A stretch of DNA of 64,000 bases. It comes from Candidatus Roseilinea mizusawaensis (GTDB lineage: Bacteria > Chloroflexota > Anaerolineae > J036 > Brachytrichaceae). Positions 62,001-64,000 of the stretch are shown here, in pieces. The position numbers and the translations under genes are program-made. How positions within the stretch are numbered: position 1 is the stretch's first letter; every line of letters starts with the position of its first letter. The notes under the pieces were generated by a model. That model saw only the letters and a program-made list of their open reading frames with translations, had not been told where the DNA came from and did no database searches. The stretch is taken from the NCBI GenBank assembly GCA_016841965.1, contig JAEANN010000047.1, forward strand, positions 1 through 64,000, written 5' to 3'.

Positions 62001-64000
62001 CTTCAGCATGACCTCGCCGCTGCCGCCCTCGATACAGAACTGCGCCGCGCCGTTCTTCTCGTTCAATCTGGAGACGCTGCCGGCCTCGGTCGTGCCGCTG
62101 GGCACGCTGACGATGGATCAATACGGCATCACGGCCACCGAGAGCTGCCTGCGTTATCTGGATCGCTACACCGGCATCCCCACACCGCGCGCATCCGCGC
62201 TGGCCGACAGCAACGAGGGCTACCTGCGCGGGGGGTACACCGGCGGGAGTGTGAGCGTCGAAGCCGACGGCCTGCGCGGGTACTTCACCACCACCGGCCT
62301 GCTGGGGTGGACGGCCAGCTACCCATTCGGGTTCCAGCTCAGCGCCACCGGCGGAGCGATTGGCATCAGCGGCACGCGCATCGTGTCAGGCCAACTGGGC
62401 GGCGGCAGCGCCACAATCGGCTATCACACCGGCATCACCACAGCGTCGCCGGTCGTGTTGAACGGCAACTTCATCAGCCTGACGCTCGACCCCGGCGGGG
62501 CGGCCTACGGCGTGTGGAACACCGGGCAGGATGTGGCGTGGTTGCAGAACGGCTTTCGCCTGTTCGCCGGCGAATGGGAGTTGTACCTGGGACGCCTGAC
62601 CAGCGCCGGCTGGCCGCATCTGGAGATGTGGGCCACGCGACCCGGCGATACGCGCGATGTAGGGCTGGCGCAGCCGGCTGAGATCGAGGCCGGGCTGAAC
62701 CGCCGGCTCGCCAATACCCAGCTCTTCTACAGCAATTGCAGCGGCCCCTCGGCCACTTTCAACGCGGCAGTGAACACCTACGCGCGCCGGGGCGGGCTGA
62801 GCCAGCGCCAGAAGGCCAAACTCCTCGCGCCTGTGCCGATGCCCATTCACGGCTACGACGCCAGCCTCGACAACATGGAACTGGAATGGCTGGATAACTT
62901 CGTGTTCGACCGCAACGCCACCGCCGATCTGCGCCTGCCGTTCCCGCCCAGCGTGACATTGCGGCTGGTCAACCTGTGGTTCAACCAGAACACCGGCTGC
63001 ATCGACGGCGGCACGGTTCCGCCCGGCCAGGCCGGCAAAACGCTGCGCTACTGGGAATTAGGCGCGCGCTTCCGCAGCGCCGAGTTTCGCGCCCAACCCT
63101 CCGGCTGGACGCAGCAAGGCCCGTATCACGACGCCATGTTGTGGGCGCAGACGGCCATCAGCCTGCCGCACGTCAGCCCGCCGGGCGCAACGCAGCCGGC
63201 AGCGGTCAACGTGGACATCTCGTTCTACCCGAACGGCGATTTCTACTCGGCCACCCTGCTGTACGACCGGGCCGACTTCACCTTCGACGGCTTTCCGTTC
63301 CTGATCGAGGGCTTCCAGTTGAACAACACGGCGCGCTGGGATCCGTGGGTATTCCCCGTCTTTTATCCGGGTGGCGCAGGGCCAATCTGGGAGCCGGCGG
63401 CGAACACAACCGCGCCGCCCACGAACAACTGGAACCAGCGCGGCTTCGTGGAGTTGAAGGGCGCATTGATCGCGCCGTACTTCGGGCCGCTGAAGGGGCC
63501 GGCCGGCCGGCCACGCCCCAACCTGTTCGTGCTGGGTTGGAATAACTACGTCGGCTTCAGCGACACGGTGCGCGCCGAGAAGGTGTGGGTAGACCTGAAC
63601 GTGGTCAAGCTGGTGTGGGACTACGACCGGCTGGTGTACGCGCAGCATCCCTCCAGCGGGCGCGGCATGTTCGCCGGCTTCGAGAATTACAAGCTGGTGC
63701 CGGATGGGGTGATCCCGCCGCTGCCGGGCGAGGCGCAAGTGCTGAACCTCGATACCGGCGTGGTGATCGAGCCGGACCGGCTGGGGGTGTATCTGGGACA
63801 GGCAGCCGGCATCGCGCTGTATCGCGCACTGGCCGAGCAGACCGCCCTGCCTTTGGGGTCGCCGCCCTCCGCCCCCACGCTGACGGCCTGGGGCGGCAAG
63901 CTGGCGCTGCTGAACGTGACCAGCTACACCCAGTTACTCAACAACGTGTGGAGCCTGTACGGCGCGCGCACGTACCTCGACACGATGGCCGTGCTGAACG
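59053..64000 (+). CDS. Giant secreted FnIII-repeat protein (3' end beyond the window)
   Basis: The frame stays open from ATG 59053 to the window end, at least 1649 codons. It starts with an N-terminal hydrophobic signal (RGVIALAMLISAMASPSLN) and FFPIVMNHYP, then at least four fibronectin-type-III-like domains: YLRWNIAPPTS ... GYDIYRAPV, NVTATLTATLPLSTVVVSWD ... FVVYRSF, ARLLWDASEAGGVTGFRISR, and ASLHWDPVDDRPRAWAVFRS. The second half (from about residue 840) is beta-rich without a family I know. Repeat DNA encodes QSQIQNPKSQTQN near residue 822. GAGGGA precedes the ATG. It is probably a surface or extracellular structural protein. Confidence 0.85.
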   Translation, partial: MERPRQTHNGSTGHLVTRGVIALAMLISAMASPSLNHRATAASNGPVTPRAFFPIVMNHYPLINRYGVGYATATDRTLIRWFWSPASEPAFRVYRRAGSAPEVLVATVVSVTNSSQAINILNTTEPRYPNLYTRIISDYAALGITNIPSLLSVLRANKLGAQQLGNDYYPVALVIGWGYLDTAITPGTVYTYRVEAALGSEITPLGSVSLRAGQLTPLDAPTNLTALDLGDTSAHVRPKDGDWGTAQQNRRFHQTTYLRWNIAPPTSTASINGMWVAGYDIYRAPVTAPTALAQVNGVKPVQPLTVTIPLSDTPPITTTLAYEKVSYYYADTAPAVGEWVYRVAPRDLLGQVRQWPADAAQFSAPLTARARDFYPPEPPRNVTATLTATLPLSTVVVSWDITPTADLSGFVVYRSFSISVTQQAGCADENVCWRAVFTGTASVRAWNDPDTTLERVRWYRVQAFDQDGNRSGFSAPAQAVIHDLTPPGPPTVIVHSCDAFGGPQDGYCINATSPSTDTTRYRIACRFAPGGELLPMAEITSVNNFKLESVYRPPLPLQSVSCEMRAADAHGNLSDPAPFSVPWMIPIRPPVAPTPIITSIDTALGGVKGYSARLLWDASEAGGVTGFRISREAILRPNGTAGGVDVFDVSNPAARIYTDTTIDPQTVYVYTVTALTPPGFPFNGVTASSSPRTFKAVVNGQRPITEVGWVGLTWQAGQGASLHWDPVDDRPRAWAVFRSVHRDSDYIQLTPIVMSGPAYEDAAAQHDRYWYVAVEFNPRTGEPIRYTRPRSAAYGESPTLVQTTDDDSQSSIASPLSSLLRQSQIQNPKSQTQNVATCSPVSFSPGEPLRFGEGFEVVSVTLTVSNPAGLIGFGYLRLTPPGNVIYWPVNFGSSAHPVTVGDAQNHVCTGQLDVMLMPTPVQYPGGLNYRVHQISAKPWFSQPNADTGEVWIELPDTLRLAGNSGTESDWWPYLSVQLRGDLSFSMTSPLPPSIQNCAAPFFSFNLETLPASVVPLGTLTMDQYGITATESCLRYLDRYTGIPTPRASALADSNEGYLRGGYTGGSVSVEADGLRGYFTTTGLLGWTASYPFGFQLSATGGAIGISGTRIVSGQLGGGSATIGYHTGITTASPVVLNGNFISLTLDPGGAAYGVWNTGQDVAWLQNGFRLFAGEWELYLGRLTSAGWPHLEMWATRPGDTRDVGLAQPAEIEAGLNRRLANTQLFYSNCSGPSATFNAAVNTYARRGGLSQRQKAKLLAPVPMPIHGYDASLDNMELEWLDNFVFDRNATADLRLPFPPSVTLRLVNLWFNQNTGCIDGGTVPPGQAGKTLRYWELGARFRSAEFRAQPSGWTQQGPYHDAMLWAQTAISLPHVSPPGATQPAAVNVDISFYPNGDFYSATLLYDRADFTFDGFPFLIEGFQLNNTARWDPWVFPVFYPGGAGPIWEPAANTTAPPTNNWNQRGFVELKGALIAPYFGPLKGPAGRPRPNLFVLGWNNYVGFSDTVRAEKVWVDLNVVKLVWDYDRLVYAQHPSSGRGMFAGFENYKLVPDGVIPPLPGEAQVLNLDTGVVIEPDRLGVYLGQAAGIALYRALAEQTALPLGSPPSAPTLTAWGGKLALLNVTSYTQLLNNVWSLYGARTYLDTMAVLN
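61517..61554 (+). repeat. AATCCCAAATCC-type repeat inside a coding region
   Basis: Short units of the AATCCCA/AATCCAAA type run in frame through the giant secreted protein gene. The first 16 bases match the intergenic array at 13408 exactly. Composition (A/C only) contrasts with the surrounding high-GC codons. Confidence 0.7.

Overview
The window is a high-GC, gene-dense bacterial chromosome segment. It has no rRNA or tRNA gene that I could find, no CRISPR array, no insertion sequence and no phage module. The gene content fits the Chloroflexota, probably an Anaerolineae-like lineage: many lipoproteins with Pro/Thr linkers, a DUF4349 lipoprotein, LysM-M23 and LysM-CAP wall proteins, an AfsR-like regulator with a C-terminal BTAD domain, and a DnaE with a Pro/Ala linker before its last domain. 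This is inference from protein families; no marker gene fixes the taxon.

Layout. 1-6.6 kb: a coiled-coil nuclease-like protein, sulfate activation (sat, cysC), ssb and several envelope proteins. 6.7-11.0 kb: plsY and a two-gene heterodimeric ABC exporter. 11.2-17.3 kb: DUF4349 lipoprotein, glycerate 2-kinase, MOSC protein, cutA, a thioredoxin-like protein, a truncated YceI gene and a DHA2-type MFS exporter. 17.4-22.0 kb, minus strand: DUF4432 protein, dut, a NimA-like flavoprotein, and a LysM-M23 lipoprotein coupled to a second coiled-coil nuclease-like protein. 22.2-32.5 kb: a secreted phospholipase-D-like protein with three lamin-tail domains, a methyltransferase, an S41 protease with a HAD phosphatase, a PhoR-like kinase coupled to a YbaK deacylase, an NYN protein with a cold-shock-like tail, and a PspA-like protein. 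32.7-38.6 kb: dnaE, the wreck of an iron/cobalamin transporter operon, an HNH nuclease and a YczE-type membrane protein. 38.6-46.0 kb: a glycoside hydrolase, lipoproteins, a LysM-CAP protein and a sugar ABC importer without its ATPase. 46.0-54.6 kb: an interrupted AarF kinase, mscL, malQ, a signal peptidase homologue lacking its catalytic dyad, deoC, vapBC, and metY with a CoA-binding protein. 54.7-64.0 kb: the AfsR-like regulator, two small exported or hypothetical genes, and a giant FnIII-type secreted protein that runs off the end.

Genes that probably work together are sat-cysC (PAPS synthesis), plsY with the exporter pair, dut with the NimA-like gene, the S41-HAD pair, the YbaK-kinase pair, the importer trio, lepB-like-deoC, vapBC and metY with the CoA-binding gene. 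Many junctions are 4-nt ATGA, GTGA or TTGA overlaps.

Three features cut across the window. Nine genes have a -10-like hexamer ending only 6-7 nt before the start codon with no ribosome binding site, which suggests leaderless mRNAs and corrects several starts. The palindrome GCCGGC is strongly over-represented. Several genes are decayed or catalytically altered: YceI, the transporter/THEP1 remnants, AarF and the signal peptidase homologue. I did not find one self-evident new defence or biosynthetic system. The best leads are the dyad-less signal peptidase, the NYN-cold-shock fusion, the PLD-lamin-tail protein, the interrupted AarF gene and the leaderless promoter set.
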